From NCBI GenBank assembly GCA_902779055.1, contig CACZAD010000029.1, positions 114,426 to 178,425 of the forward strand: DNA of 64,000 nt. Reading direction: 5' to 3'. Shown here piece by piece: positions 23,478 through 32,925 of the stretch (the stretch's first letter is position 1; every line of letters starts with the position of its first letter). The stretch comes from Fibrobacter succinogenes. GTDB lineage: Bacteria; Fibrobacterota; Fibrobacteria; Fibrobacterales; Fibrobacteraceae. Position numbers and translations under genes: made by a program. The notes below the pieces were generated by a model. The model was given only the letters and a program-made list of their open reading frames with translations. It searched no databases and had not been told where the DNA came from.

Positions 23478-24174
23478 CTGTCATAACGTAAAGAGCAATG
23501 GTTTTTACATCATTGTTCTTTTCTTGCATTACGCCCACGTCGAAGTCGATGCGGACATGAGTCCCGCCAAATGTAAGCTCCATTTTGGGGATGATGTCAA
23601 TCATGAAGTCGTCGCGGAGGTTCCCGATGCTGAACGATGTGTTGACTTCGAGGAACATACGAAACACTTGTCCAAAGACGAGCGTCGGAATCATGGCGCC
23701 GGAAAACTTGACGTAACCATCTTTACCTGTGGCACCGTCCAAAAAGCCGGCGCGGAGTTCATAGTAGTTGGCGAAGCATTTGGCAATGAATTGCTGCGTG
23801 CCGAGCGTAAAGGCGATGGCGCTTGCGTTGATGTCGCTCAAGTCCAGGTAGCCGTCAAAGGCAAGGAACGAACTTGGCTTAAAGCGGTAGCGTGTTCCGA
23901 GGTCAATGGCGGAGTGGATTTGGTCTAGTTTGTTGTAGGTGTTGATGTCGAGCTTTGCGCCGACGTCAAATTGCTTGTTAAGCCTGGTCGTGAAGTTCAG
24001 AGGGAAGAGAACATCGGAGTTGAAGGCGGAACGGATGCCGAGGCCGACGCCGATTTTTGGCGATGGGCGACTTTCGGGGCCAAAGGTGTAACGCATGTCC
24101 CAGAAATGGTCCAATGCAAAAGAACTTGTTGCCAAAATGGCGATTAGTAGGCAAAGAATGCGTTTCATGTCCAT
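23470..24174 (-). CDS. Predicted outer-membrane beta-barrel protein
   Basis: The protein has a signal peptide (KRILCLLIAILATSSFA) and then about 210 residues of alternating amphipathic strands, such as FDVGAKLDINTYNKL, AIDLGTRYRFKPSSF and VRIDFDVGVM, ending in a hydrophobic strand. This is the pattern of a small outer-membrane barrel of about 8-10 strands. I choose ATG 24174; TATCTA lies 6 bases before it, matching the leaderless promoters of other genes, and 24168 is the alternative. No specific family is recognised. It converges on clpB. Confidence 0.65.
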   Translation of the reverse strand: MDMKRILCLLIAILATSSFALDHFWDMRYTFGPESRPSPKIGVGLGIRSAFNSDVLFPLNFTTRLNKQFDVGAKLDINTYNKLDQIHSAIDLGTRYRFKPSSFLAFDGYLDLSDINASAIAFTLGTQQFIAKCFANYYELRAGFLDGATGKDGYVKFSGAMIPTLVFGQVFRMFLEVNTSFSIGNLRDDFMIDIIPKMELTFGGTHVRIDFDVGVMQEKNNDVKTIALYVMTAL

Positions 24175-24233
24175 CAAAGTTAGATAAATCGCCCGGTAAA
24201 AGCTAAATTTACATGCGTAAAATGGAGGTATTT

Positions 24234-25319
24234 GTGGTAGAACCGCGTCCAGAACTTTCTAAACTTTCCGATTACGTCCCGGGCAAGTCCATCGACGAAA
24301 TTCGTGAACGTTATGGTCTTAAGAATGTTGTAAAGCTTGCGTCTAACGAAAACCCGTTGGGTGCTTCTCCGAAGGCGGTGGAAGCGTTCCACGAAATTGC
24401 TAATTCGTTGCACTTGTACCCGCGCGGTGATGCTCCGAAGCTCATTGATGCGATTGCAAAGATGTATGGCGTTTCGACCAACCAGATTGTGATTGGTAAC
24501 GGTTCCGACGAAATCATCGATATGGTGGGCAAGGCTTTTATCCGCCAGGGTGACAATTGCGTGGGCATTACGCCGACGTTCTCCGTGTACAAGTTTACGA
24601 CGCTTTCGAATGGTGCCGATTTTATTGGCGTTGGCGAAGGTGAAGAAAAGGCGACGCTTGATAAGCTCGCCGCAGCTGTTAACGAAAAGACTCGCGTGGC
24701 TTTCATTTGCAACCCGAACAACCCGACCGGTCACTACTACACCGAAGCTGAAATTCGCAGCTTCCTTGCGAAAGTGCCGTCGAGCGTTCTTGTGTTCTTG
24801 GACGAAGCTTACGCTGAATTTGCAACGGCAGCTGATTATCCGAAGATGGCTCCGCTGCTTTCTGAATACCCGAACTTGTTCCTCAACCGCACTTTCAGCA
24901 AAATTTACGGTTTGGCTGGGCTCCGCGTGGGTTATGCGATGGCAAGCGTAGAAGTCGTCCGTGCCATGTGGAAAATCAAGCCGCCGTTTGATGTGAACCA
25001 GGCTGCCCAGGTGGCTGCCGTGGCTGCGCTTGCCGATACGGCTCACGTTGAAGCGACCCGCAAGAACAACGCTGTTGGCTTTGAATACTTGAACCGCGAA
25101 CTTAGTGCGCTTGGATTCAAGGTTCTCCCGACGCAGGCAAACTTTATTTGCGTGCGCATCGGTGAACGCGCCAAGGAACTCGTTTCGTTCTTGGAACAGA
25201 ACGGTATGATCGTTCGTGGCCTTACGAGCTTTGGCATGCCGGAACACATCCGCATCACGGTCGGCAAGCCCGAAGAAAACGAACTCCTCGTTTCGCTTGT
25301 CAAGAAGTGGGTCGGCTAG
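24234..25319 (+). CDS. hisC: Histidinol-phosphate aminotransferase
   Basis: HisC transaminates imidazole-acetol phosphate with glutamate to histidinol phosphate, using PLP. The fold-type I motifs are complete: LASNENPLGASPKAV near the start, GNGSDEIIDM, CNPNNPTGHYY, LDEAYAEFA, the PLP lysine in TFSKIYGLAGLRVGYAMA and the C-terminal arginine in GMPEHIRITVG. The start is GTG 24234, because GGAGG (24224-24228) lies 5 bases before it and the homologous region begins PRPELSKLSDYVPGK; ATG 24213 adds seven residues without a ribosome-binding site. The inositol-phosphatase-type hisN candidate follows after 9 bases. Confidence 0.94.
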   Translation: MVEPRPELSKLSDYVPGKSIDEIRERYGLKNVVKLASNENPLGASPKAVEAFHEIANSLHLYPRGDAPKLIDAIAKMYGVSTNQIVIGNGSDEIIDMVGKAFIRQGDNCVGITPTFSVYKFTTLSNGADFIGVGEGEEKATLDKLAAAVNEKTRVAFICNPNNPTGHYYTEAEIRSFLAKVPSSVLVFLDEAYAEFATAADYPKMAPLLSEYPNLFLNRTFSKIYGLAGLRVGYAMASVEVVRAMWKIKPPFDVNQAAQVAAVAALADTAHVEATRKNNAVGFEYLNRELSALGFKVLPTQANFICVRIGERAKELVSFLEQNGMIVRGLTSFGMPEHIRITVGKPEENELLVSLVKKWVG

Positions 25320-25328
25320 GAGCTTGCT

Positions 25329-26165
25329 ATGGAAAATCGCGAAATTGCAAAGGCTGGTGTCGCTCCCGAGAATCTGGAACTCTTGAAGATTGCGCTCAAG
25401 ACGGCAGAACTTGCCGAAGAGAACATCCTCAAGTTTTACCAGAACGATGTTGGCGTCGAATGGAAGGCGGATAAGACTCCCGTGACGATTGCTGACAAGG
25501 GAACGGAAGAACTCGCCCGCAAATTCTGGGCAAAGGAAACTCCCGGCTTTGGCGTTATTGGCGAAGAATTCGGCATTGAAAGCCCGGATGCGGAATACCA
25601 GTGGGTGATTGACCCGATTGACGGCACCAAGTCGTTTATTCACGGTGTACCTTTGTTCGGAACGCTGATTGGCCTTTATCACAAGAATGTTCCGATTGCA
25701 AGCGTGATCCGCTTACCGGCAATGAAGAGCGCTGTGTGGGCGGTGAATGGCGGCGGTGCATTCTTGGATGGCCGTGAAGTTCGCGCTTCGAAGGTGTCGC
25801 AGTTGAGCGATGCACTTGTGCTTTCGGGAACGGTCAATACGATGGAAGACAAGGGCTTTGGCGAAGGCTTTACGAAGCTCCGCCGCAGTGCCCGCTTGCA
25901 TCGCGGTTGGGGCGATTGCTACGGCTATTACCTTGTGGCTGCTGGCCGTGCCGAAATCATGGTGGATCCGGTCGTTTCGCTGTGGGACATTGCTCCGTTC
26001 CCGCTCTTGATGAAGGAAGCGGGCGGCAAGTTCAGTACGATTGATGGCAAGACGGAACTCTTTGATGCAAACGGCAAGCCTACCGCTCCGATTTACGAAG
26101 GCTTCACGAGCATCGCGACGAACGGGCTCTTGCACGATACTGCACTCGATTGCTTGAAGAAGTAA
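25329..26165 (+). CDS. hisN: Inositol-monophosphatase-family histidinol phosphatase
   Basis: The 278-residue protein has the metal-dependent phosphatase motifs of the IMPase family: GEEFG (about 79-83), WVIDPIDGTKSFIHG (about 92-106) and VSLWDIAPFPLLMKEAGG near 220. Family members hydrolyse inositol phosphates, 3'-phosphoadenosine phosphate or histidinol phosphate. The position 9 bases after hisC, in the same operon, argues for histidinol phosphatase (HisN), the step after HisC. That substrate assignment is from context. GWGDCYGYYLVAAGRAEIMV matches the HisN-type substrate region better than SuhB. Confidence 0.85.
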   Translation: MENREIAKAGVAPENLELLKIALKTAELAEENILKFYQNDVGVEWKADKTPVTIADKGTEELARKFWAKETPGFGVIGEEFGIESPDAEYQWVIDPIDGTKSFIHGVPLFGTLIGLYHKNVPIASVIRLPAMKSAVWAVNGGGAFLDGREVRASKVSQLSDALVLSGTVNTMEDKGFGEGFTKLRRSARLHRGWGDCYGYYLVAAGRAEIMVDPVVSLWDIAPFPLLMKEAGGKFSTIDGKTELFDANGKPTAPIYEGFTSIATNGLLHDTALDCLKK

Positions 26166-26200
26166 GATTTGTCGCATATAAAGTTGTTTTTGTAGATTGT

Positions 26201-26752
26201 ATGAAAAGAATTCTTATAGGCTTGCTAGTTCTTGTTCTTTGCTGTAATGGCATGGGCGAAGAACCGGTCAAAGAAAGCTATTTGCCCTATGGAATGACTT
26301 TTCATACTTCTTATGTGTATCCGACTACTGCGGAAATATCTCTGTTTGATATTCGATCAGGGACTGAAACGGACGCTTTCCATATAGGCAATTTATTTGA
26401 TGTCTATTTTGGATTTGATCCGCTTCATGTTAGCATTGATCCAAATAAAGTTTCTGATGAGGCTCTATTTTCTTTGGGTGGAGCTTTAGTGATGGGCTTG
26501 ATTGTAGGGGCGTTTGATGGATATTCTCCTTCAAATGAGGTTCTAGAAGTGTTGGGCTATATACTTCTAGGAGTCCCTGTATATGCCTGGTGCGGAAACC
26601 TTTATATCCCTTTAGTTCCTAAATCATGGTTGGGATTGACGGATCAAAGTCATATTATCACTCATGTTATTTATGAACGAGGATTTCATTTGCGCAGTTT
26701 TACATACGTGAATGATATTGGTTTGCGGTGGTCCCCAATGCGAACAGAGTAA
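26201..26752 (+). CDS. Hypothetical exported or lipid-anchored protein
   Basis: ATG 26201 opens a signal peptide (KRILIGLLVLVLCCNGMG) with two cysteines near residue 14 that may act as a weak lipobox. The mature part of about 165 residues includes a hydrophobic, probably membrane-associated stretch (FSLGGALVMGLIVGAF) and another at VLGYILLGVPVYAWCG. The gene is more AT-rich than hisC and hisN. The longer open frame from 26150 overlaps hisN and hides the signal sequence, so it is rejected. There is no recognised family. Confidence 0.6.
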   Translation: MKRILIGLLVLVLCCNGMGEEPVKESYLPYGMTFHTSYVYPTTAEISLFDIRSGTETDAFHIGNLFDVYFGFDPLHVSIDPNKVSDEALFSLGGALVMGLIVGAFDGYSPSNEVLEVLGYILLGVPVYAWCGNLYIPLVPKSWLGLTDQSHIITHVIYERGFHLRSFTYVNDIGLRWSPMRTE

Positions 26753-26763
26753 ATAGCTGATCT

Positions 26764-29124
26764 TTACCACATTGTTGTATAGCTGATGGAATCAGGGACG
26801 AACGTGAATGTTATCGTCCCTTTTTTTGCGGTGTTGATGTAGGGAATGTTGAGCGAATCGAGGCGGTCGGTCACTTGCTTGTGCGGATGGCGGAACCTGT
26901 TCTTGCGGCCACTCGGGATGATGGCGTACGTGGGGGAAGCTGCTGTCACGAACGGCACGCTGCTGGATGTTTTGGAGCCGTGGTGCCCGAGCTTTAGCAC
27001 ATCGCTTTTCAGGTAAGCGTCTGTCTTCATGATTTCTTTTTCGCCTTTGACGGTGAGGTCTCCGGTAAGGACGGCGGAATGCCCAAGCCCCTTGAGCCTA
27101 AGCGTGATGCTCCCTTCGTTCGCTTCGACGCAAACGTCGTTTCGCGGGTGGATTGTTCGCATTTCGAAGAAGTTTTCTTTCCACAGAATGCCGCGATGGA
27201 TGTTGCGGATGGGTATGTTTCTTTTGCGGGCTTCGCTGAGGACTTGTTGCCAGTCGGGTTTGCTTTCTTTCATAGAGCAATCGCTTGCCCAGAGTTCCTT
27301 GACGGGGAACATTTTCAATAGTGAAAGCGCTCCGCCGAAATGGTCCTTGTCGGGGTGCGTGATGATGAGTGCATCGAGCTTGCTTACGCCAATGTGGTGC
27401 AAAAACGGAACGATGATGTCTTTGCCGGAATCTTGGCGGCTGTTGTCGCCAGCGTCTACGAGAAAATACCTGCCGGATGGCGCCTTGATGAGGTGGCTGT
27501 CGCCTTGCCCGACATCGATGGTCGTGAGCGTCCACGATGGGTGCAGAACTTTGTGGTAGCTTTCAAACGCGAATAAAGCGGCGGCGACTAAAACGCATAT
27601 AAACGCGTACTTGCGGGCGATGTAGTTCTTGTAGCAAACCGGCAAAAGTAAAATCAAGATTCCGAGTGCTAGCAGAACCGCAGGCGGAAATGGTCCGACG
27701 GTCATTGATGCGGCTGCAGAATCCGAAAGAATTCGTGTCAAAAGCGACGCCAATCGCAAAAAGAATCTCGCGGCGGCGCAAAATGTTCCGCAGATAAAGT
27801 CAACAGGTGAAAGCTGTGCGAAAAGCCCCGCCTGCATGCCGAGCGAAATCGCTGGCACAACGATGATGTTTCCGAACCATGCGAATGGCGAAAGCGTCTT
27901 GAAATGGTATATGAGGAACGGTGCTGTGGCAAGCGTTGCGCAAAGCGTCACATACGTGGGGTCGATGGCGAACGCTTGAATCTTTTGCCAAAGCTTGTTT
28001 TGCTTGAAGCTGTCGGGCAAAAGCTTTGTCGGGTTATGCGGTGTGCCGATGATGATGCCCGCAGTGGCGGCAAATGAAAGCTGGAATCCCGGATTCCAGA
28101 TGATATGGGGCTCGGGTAAAATGATGAGTATGAGCGCTACGCCCAAGCTGTTGAGCGTATTTGCAGGCTTTCCAAAAAGTGTGCCGATGAGTGGAATGGC
28201 GAACATCATGACGGCGCGGCGCACTGCCGGGGAACCGCCGGTGATGGGAATGTAAATGGCAAGGAGTGCGACCGCAATAAAAATGACGGCCTTGTGCGGA
28301 AGTCCTGTCGCTTTTAAAAACACCATCAGCATTCCGGCGAGCAAGACGACATGAAACCCGCTGATGGCAAGAACATGGACGAGCCCGGAACGCTGAAAAT
28401 CACTGCGCAACACCTCTGGAATTGAAGATTTGTCTCCGGCGAGGAGCCCCATCAAAAGGCCCGTTTCTGCAGGATCCAAGTGCTTTGCGAATCGTGATTG
28501 CATAAAACTCCGAAATTTGGAGAATGTCCGCTCGAATGTCCATTTGCCGTGATAAGATGTCCAATGCTTGAATTTGCCGTAGGCGGCTAGATTTTGGGAT
28601 TTGAGCCATCCCTGGGTATCGAACGCTCCAGGAACCGTCGGTGGCGTCACCGGATACCATGAAGCTTCATAACAGATGGAGTCTCCTGGTTGGGGGAGGC
28701 TTGGCAGAGTCCTTTTTTCGGTAATGCGGACTTTGTATTGAACGATTTTGTCGTTTTCGCGAGATACATTTACAATAAAGGCTGTACCCTTGGCCCTTTT
28801 TTGGAGGGTTTCTATCGTTCCGCAACCTGAATGGCTGATTATTCCACTTTGGAATGGGGTGGATTCTCCTGAAAAGGCGGGAACGCCCTCGTGAACGACG
28901 ATTGCTGTGGCTAGAGATACGAAAATGACCCACTGCAGGTGGCGCCGAAAGAAATGAGTGATTGCAAGTACGGTTCCAAGTAGAAAAACGGCGAATTTAG
29001 GCTCGTCTAGCGATGCAATGGTAAGTATGAGGGTTATGGCGCTTACTAGGGCGGGTTTCCCGTCTAGCGGGGCTATGAGGCCTTTGTAGGAAATAAATAT
29101 TTTTTCTTTGATATTTTTTTTCAT
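26764..29124 (-). CDS. comEC: ComEC/Rec2-type DNA uptake channel
   Basis: ComEC carries single-stranded DNA across the inner membrane during natural transformation. The 786-residue protein has the usual three parts. An N-terminal membrane and DUF4131/OB part spans about 20-200. The competence channel domain of many TM helices (about 220-510) includes the signature HVLAISGFHVVLLAGML. A C-terminal metallo-beta-lactamase domain (about 530-786) has VGQGDSHLIKAPSGRYFLVD, THPDKDHFGG and LGHHGSKTSS. All metal-binding motifs are intact. The presence of a full-length gene suggests the lineage can be naturally competent; no other com gene is in the window. Confidence 0.93.
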   Translation of the reverse strand: MKKNIKEKIFISYKGLIAPLDGKPALVSAITLILTIASLDEPKFAVFLLGTVLAITHFFRRHLQWVIFVSLATAIVVHEGVPAFSGESTPFQSGIISHSGCGTIETLQKRAKGTAFIVNVSRENDKIVQYKVRITEKRTLPSLPQPGDSICYEASWYPVTPPTVPGAFDTQGWLKSQNLAAYGKFKHWTSYHGKWTFERTFSKFRSFMQSRFAKHLDPAETGLLMGLLAGDKSSIPEVLRSDFQRSGLVHVLAISGFHVVLLAGMLMVFLKATGLPHKAVIFIAVALLAIYIPITGGSPAVRRAVMMFAIPLIGTLFGKPANTLNSLGVALILIILPEPHIIWNPGFQLSFAATAGIIIGTPHNPTKLLPDSFKQNKLWQKIQAFAIDPTYVTLCATLATAPFLIYHFKTLSPFAWFGNIIVVPAISLGMQAGLFAQLSPVDFICGTFCAAARFFLRLASLLTRILSDSAAASMTVGPFPPAVLLALGILILLLPVCYKNYIARKYAFICVLVAAALFAFESYHKVLHPSWTLTTIDVGQGDSHLIKAPSGRYFLVDAGDNSRQDSGKDIIVPFLHHIGVSKLDALIITHPDKDHFGGALSLLKMFPVKELWASDCSMKESKPDWQQVLSEARKRNIPIRNIHRGILWKENFFEMRTIHPRNDVCVEANEGSITLRLKGLGHSAVLTGDLTVKGEKEIMKTDAYLKSDVLKLGHHGSKTSSSVPFVTAASPTYAIIPSGRKNRFRHPHKQVTDRLDSLNIPYINTAKKGTITFTFVPDSISYTTMW

Positions 29125-29201
29125 TTTTTTATTTCTTTTGTATTTTAAATAGGTCTTTACTTTTTATACACGCATTTGCGGAGTGTTAGGATCGATCGTT
29201 T

Positions 29202-30530
29202 ATGAAAAATGTTTGTAAAAAAAATGTGCTGACATATTGGCTATTGGCCCTTGTTTGTGCGTGTGTTTTTACGGCATGTTCTAGTGTCACTGAAGCGGGG
29301 GATGGCGCTACGCTTTATCCCGATGCCAGCCATGTTTTTTCTTTTAAACTTTATCCGAACGATATGGCGGTAAATGATTCTGCTGCTGCGCATCTTGCCC
29401 GTGGCATCAAGTTGATTGTCCATCCTAAGGCTTCGTATAAACTTTCGTTTGATGTTGATTCGACCCAGCCGGCTCCAGAATTGCAGTTGTTCCGTACGTT
29501 TGAACTTAATGATGGTTCTCGGAAATCGGGGCTTTCTAGAGTTCGTGTCCTGTCTCCAACGGTGGTGGGTAACCGCTATGTGTACGAGTTTAATTGCCAA
29601 GAAAATGAAATGTCGATATGGCTGACTTCGCTCGGTGTCGATGGCAAGTATTACGAAGGCCAAGTGAAAAATGTCAGCTTTACCGGAGTCGGGTCCTATA
29701 GCGACCATTTTTCGATAAACCTGGTTGTCGTGGGTGCCATAGAACCTACAAAGGATAGTGTTTCTGTGGATTCGCTTTCCCGCATGATGCTAGACTTGTT
29801 CCGCGAAAAGTATTATGGAGTCACCATTGACACTCTTTATGTGCGATACGCCAATGACCATCCGACGTTTGGCAGTAAGTATCCTTCGGGAAGACCTTGG
29901 GTGGCGGGACGTAGTTCTGAAGATCTGTTCATAAAAGAACTTGCGGGCTGGCCCGAAGAGGAAACGCGTAATTCCTTGACCATTATGCTGGTCCATAGCA
30001 TTGTTGATGATGGTGTGATGGGATGTGCCCGTCTATTCTCGGGGGATATGGGTGAAGGTCAGGGATCTGTCGTTGTGGGGACACATGTCCGTTCTTCTAC
30101 TAAAATTGAACATCTTACATCGGAAACGATTGTGTTGACTGCCATTCATGAAACGGGGCATTTCTTTGGCTTGCGTCATACTTCGACCACAAAACGTGAT
30201 TTGAAACAGTACGATGAGGATCTTGATGGGTCTTTGGTCTTGATTGGTGACTGGTCCAATCTCGAAGATGGCTTGACGGATACGCCGTTTTGTGATTATA
30301 TCTTGAAAAGCGGGCTCTATAAGTCGGCGGATGAATCTGAAATATTGGAAATCGGCGGGGATGTTATTTACTGGGAATCCTTAAAATACCTTGCAAAATC
30401 GTCTATCTACTCTTGTCCGGATATAGAAAATATTATGTTTCCGGTAACGGTTGACGACAATTATGACATTTACTTTACGAACCAGCAAATGGAATTGATT
30501 CGTTCAACGCTAATGATTTTACCGCATTAA
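29202..30530 (+). CDS. Lipoprotein zinc metallopeptidase (metzincin type)
   Basis: The 442-residue product begins with a signal peptide and lipobox FTACS (Cys near 26). Around residues 316-327 it carries HETGHFFGLRHT, the full HExxHxxGxxH zinc motif of metzincins. A methionine turn may be in ENIMFPVTVDD, 90 residues on. The N-terminal 200 residues are beta-rich and probably a binding domain. The product is therefore a surface- or periplasm-anchored endopeptidase; the substrate is unknown. The next gene starts 3 bases after the stop, so the two may be cotranscribed, although the products look unrelated. Confidence 0.78.
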   Translation: MKNVCKKNVLTYWLLALVCACVFTACSSVTEAGDGATLYPDASHVFSFKLYPNDMAVNDSAAAHLARGIKLIVHPKASYKLSFDVDSTQPAPELQLFRTFELNDGSRKSGLSRVRVLSPTVVGNRYVYEFNCQENEMSIWLTSLGVDGKYYEGQVKNVSFTGVGSYSDHFSINLVVVGAIEPTKDSVSVDSLSRMMLDLFREKYYGVTIDTLYVRYANDHPTFGSKYPSGRPWVAGRSSEDLFIKELAGWPEEETRNSLTIMLVHSIVDDGVMGCARLFSGDMGEGQGSVVVGTHVRSSTKIEHLTSETIVLTAIHETGHFFGLRHTSTTKRDLKQYDEDLDGSLVLIGDWSNLEDGLTDTPFCDYILKSGLYKSADESEILEIGGDVIYWESLKYLAKSSIYSCPDIENIMFPVTVDDNYDIYFTNQQMELIRSTLMILPH

Positions 30531-30533
30531 AAA

Positions 30534-31064
30534 ATGAAAGCTTCTCAATTTTCTGAAAATGCGCAACTGATTGCGTTTGTGTTGCAGAAAGGATCCGAAT
30601 GGGATCCGCACGTTATTGAAATTCTTGAAAAGACCTGGGGACCGATCCGCCACAAGGGGCGCCTTTTTGCGTTTGACAAGACGGACTACTACAAGCCTGA
30701 GATGGGCGATGATCTGTACCGTGGAGTCGTTTCGTTCGAAAAGGAAATCCCTCCGGAGACGATTGCCGAAGAAAAGGAACGTAGCAATGCCCTGGAGCTG
30801 ACGACGGCATCGGCCGAGAGTCCGGAACTCCGTCACGTGAACATCGATATTGGCTATATGGATATGGACAAGGTCGTGTTGCCGAGTTACAAGCGCGGCC
30901 CGTTCAAGCTATATGCCGGTAAGGGCGTTTGGCTGGATATGCTTTTGACTTATGCGAAGGGTGTGTTCCACCCGACAGCCTGGGCCTTCGATGATTTTGT
31001 TCGGAATCCTTACCAGCACGACTTGCTGCTGATCCGCGAAAAGTTCAAGAAAGCAAGAAAGTAA
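30534..31064 (+). CDS. DUF4416-family protein
   Basis: The 176-residue cytoplasmic protein matches DUF4416 as I know it, with conserved blocks WGPIRHKGRLFAFDKTDYY, KPEMGDDLYRGVVSFEK, RHVNIDIGYMDMDKVVLPS and LYAGKGVWLDMLLTYAKG. The family is widespread in Spirochaetes, Fibrobacter and deltaproteobacteria but has no established function; some databases call members GTP-binding without clear support. It lies 3 bases after the zincin gene and ends at a strong terminator. Confidence 0.8.
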   Translation: MKASQFSENAQLIAFVLQKGSEWDPHVIEILEKTWGPIRHKGRLFAFDKTDYYKPEMGDDLYRGVVSFEKEIPPETIAEEKERSNALELTTASAESPELRHVNIDIGYMDMDKVVLPSYKRGPFKLYAGKGVWLDMLLTYAKGVFHPTAWAFDDFVRNPYQHDLLLIREKFKKARK

Positions 31065-31084
31065 GATGGCATAAATACAAAACG

Positions 31085-31110
31085 TCCCGGCTCTAGGCCG
31101 GGATTGTTTT
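31085..31110 (+). terminator. Terminator between convergent genes
   Basis: A perfect 7-bp stem TCCCGGC / GCCGGGA with loop TCTAG is followed by TTGTTTTAT. It serves the DUF4416 transcript. Confidence 0.75.
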
Positions 31111-31118
31111 ATCTGCTA

Positions 31119-31625
31119 TTACTTGACGAGAACTTTTTCGATTTCGACGATGTAGAACGTGTGCTGCGATTCCTTGCCGTAGTAGGTGTCGAGCAGGCTC
31201 TTGTCGACAAATGAATTTTCGTCATAGCGCTGGGCAAAAAGCTTGCGGCAGACGAGTACGGTTTCGGCATCGTCGAAAACCGGGGCGTCATCATTTACAG
31301 AAACCTTCATGCCGGTCTTTGCTATTTTGTCTTCATCACGACCGGAAACTTTACCGAAGTAGGCGAGTTCCTTGCGGAAGTTTTCACCGAAGAAGTTGAG
31401 CGAAAGCTTGTCGCTTGCATCGACGAATTCCTTGGTGTAGCGCGTCTGACGGATGGCAATGTAGGCTACGGGCTTGTTCCACATGATGCCTACGCCACCC
31501 CAGCTTGCTGTCATGGCGTTAGTCTTGTCGCCTTTGCTTGCGGCGATAAGCATCCATTCCTTGCCGATGAGGTGGAACGGATTCTTTTGCAGTTCTTCCG
31601 GTGAAATGGTCTTGAAGTTGCTCAT
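31119..31625 (-). CDS. Flavin reductase-like FMN-binding protein
   Basis: From ATG 31625, which follows the ribosome-binding site AAGGAGT, the protein has 168 residues and the split-barrel fold of flavin reductase-like proteins. Blocks IGKEWMLIAASKGDKTNAMT and ASWGGVGIMWNKPVAYIAIR form the FMN-binding part. The C-terminus shows SQHTFYIVEIEKVLVK. Such proteins reduce free FMN or act as small NAD(P)H-dependent oxidoreductases; the partner is unknown. The longer start at 31661 adds 12 residues upstream of the ribosome-binding site and is rejected. It is a single-gene unit. Confidence 0.82.
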   Translation of the reverse strand: MSNFKTISPEELQKNPFHLIGKEWMLIAASKGDKTNAMTASWGGVGIMWNKPVAYIAIRQTRYTKEFVDASDKLSLNFFGENFRKELAYFGKVSGRDEDKIAKTGMKVSVNDDAPVFDDAETVLVCRKLFAQRYDENSFVDKSLLDTYYGKESQHTFYIVEIEKVLVK

Positions 31626-31712
31626 GGATACTCCTTGATGATTTTTCAAATATAATAGCATTTTAAGGGGCTTTTTGTGATTTGTTCATTATGAAAATGA
31701 TGTACTCTTTTT

Positions 31713-31718
31713 TATATT
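31713..31718 (+). promoter_or_regulatory. -10 element of the lipoprotein gene
   Basis: TATATT ends 8 bases before ATG 31727; no ribosome-binding site lies between them. Confidence 0.4.
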
Positions 31719-31726
31719 GCATCTTG

Positions 31727-32917
31727 ATGAAAAAGTTACTTTTACCCATTGGTCTTTTGGCCCTTACGCTTGTTGCGTGCTACACGCCTGAACCGTTTTC
31801 GGCGGAGGCTTCGGATGATTCTTCCAAGACGAACAAGCCTTCTGAAATCGGGAAGCTTTTCTCTGTAAATGGAGATTTGCAGATCTGTAACCCGTCTGTT
31901 TCGCAAGATACCGTCAATTTCCCGGCTTCGATGCTTTGGCTGAACTTCAGCAAGATCAAGGTCAATGACCATGATGCTGATTTTTCTGTCACGGATGTAA
32001 AGCAGCATGACCGTTTGACGGTTTCGGATACTGCGAATAACGTGAAATGGTATTTGATGATCGACAAGGATAAGGGCGAATGCCAGTTCCAGGATCCTGA
32101 ATGGAGTACGCATCCTGATTTCATCGTCTCGTTGCGAGGTCAAGGACTCAATGGGGGGTCTTGCGGTGGCGTCTTGGATTACGGCATTTTTGCAGTCCGT
32201 ACATCGGACAAGAAAAAGTTCTGGTTCATTGAAAAGGGCATTATTGAACAGGCGACTCCGCATGTTTGGGTAGACCCTGCGGCAAAGGTGGAAGACGATG
32301 GTGATGAAACGACCGTCGAAGGCTTCTTTGGCACGAAGAATGTGCGTCTGACTTATGCCGACGGAACGGATGGTAATCCGCAGAATATCGTATTTGTCGA
32401 TTTTGCCAATGGCGGAATTTCTAAGGCGATTAAGCTTAAAAAGCCTGCGGATCGTAGCAACTGGAAAGTTGAAAGCCCGATGATTTCGCCTGATGGAAAT
32501 TTTGTCGTGTATAACTTGATGACGAAATCGGAAGATTCCTGGGAAGCCTATATCCAGGAGCTTTCGAAAGATGGTGAAGCTGTTAAAATCCCCTTTACGA
32601 AGGGGATGAAGTCTGATCCGGCGCAACCGCACTGGTTTGAATCGGATGGGCGCCTGTTTGTGGTTTGGACGGAATTTACTCAAACGTCATACTACAACAA
32701 GATCCATTTAGATAATGCTTCGGCTCAGGACGGTTCTGCCGGGCGTACGGTAATGCGTGAGGTTCGCTTGAAAACGGGTGCTTCTAAGAGTGAACTGGTG
32801 GAATGGGTTGACGATAATGTGGAACTTGCGCCGGTCCCGATGATTGGCGGGCGTTCTCCCGATGGCAAGTTCTTGTCGACTGGCTATAAGTACGCTTATT
32901 TGCTTAAGCTTCCGTGA
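31727..32917 (+). CDS. Lipoprotein with TolB/WD40-like repeats
   Basis: ATG 31727 gives a lipoprotein signal ending in the lipobox TLVAC (Cys near 18), far better than the upstream start at 31682. The 396-residue protein has two beta-propeller-like SPDG motifs, MISPDGNFVVYNL (near 263) and RSPDGKFLSTGYKYAYL (at the C-terminus), as in TolB and in a Fibrobacter paralogue family (possibly TIGR02171-like). The middle contains GLNGGSCGGVLDYGIFAVRT. It is probably periplasmic and protein- or glycan-binding; no catalytic motif is seen. The barrel gene follows 8 bases later, so the two form an operon. Confidence 0.7.
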   Translation: MKKLLLPIGLLALTLVACYTPEPFSAEASDDSSKTNKPSEIGKLFSVNGDLQICNPSVSQDTVNFPASMLWLNFSKIKVNDHDADFSVTDVKQHDRLTVSDTANNVKWYLMIDKDKGECQFQDPEWSTHPDFIVSLRGQGLNGGSCGGVLDYGIFAVRTSDKKKFWFIEKGIIEQATPHVWVDPAAKVEDDGDETTVEGFFGTKNVRLTYADGTDGNPQNIVFVDFANGGISKAIKLKKPADRSNWKVESPMISPDGNFVVYNLMTKSEDSWEAYIQELSKDGEAVKIPFTKGMKSDPAQPHWFESDGRLFVVWTEFTQTSYYNKIHLDNASAQDGSAGRTVMREVRLKTGASKSELVEWVDDNVELAPVPMIGGRSPDGKFLSTGYKYAYLLKLP

Positions 32918-32925
32918 GGTGCGGT

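Noticed and set aside
24180..25682. A 500-codon antisense frame across hisC and hisN
   Set aside because: It spans two clear enzymes on the other strand and has no family features.
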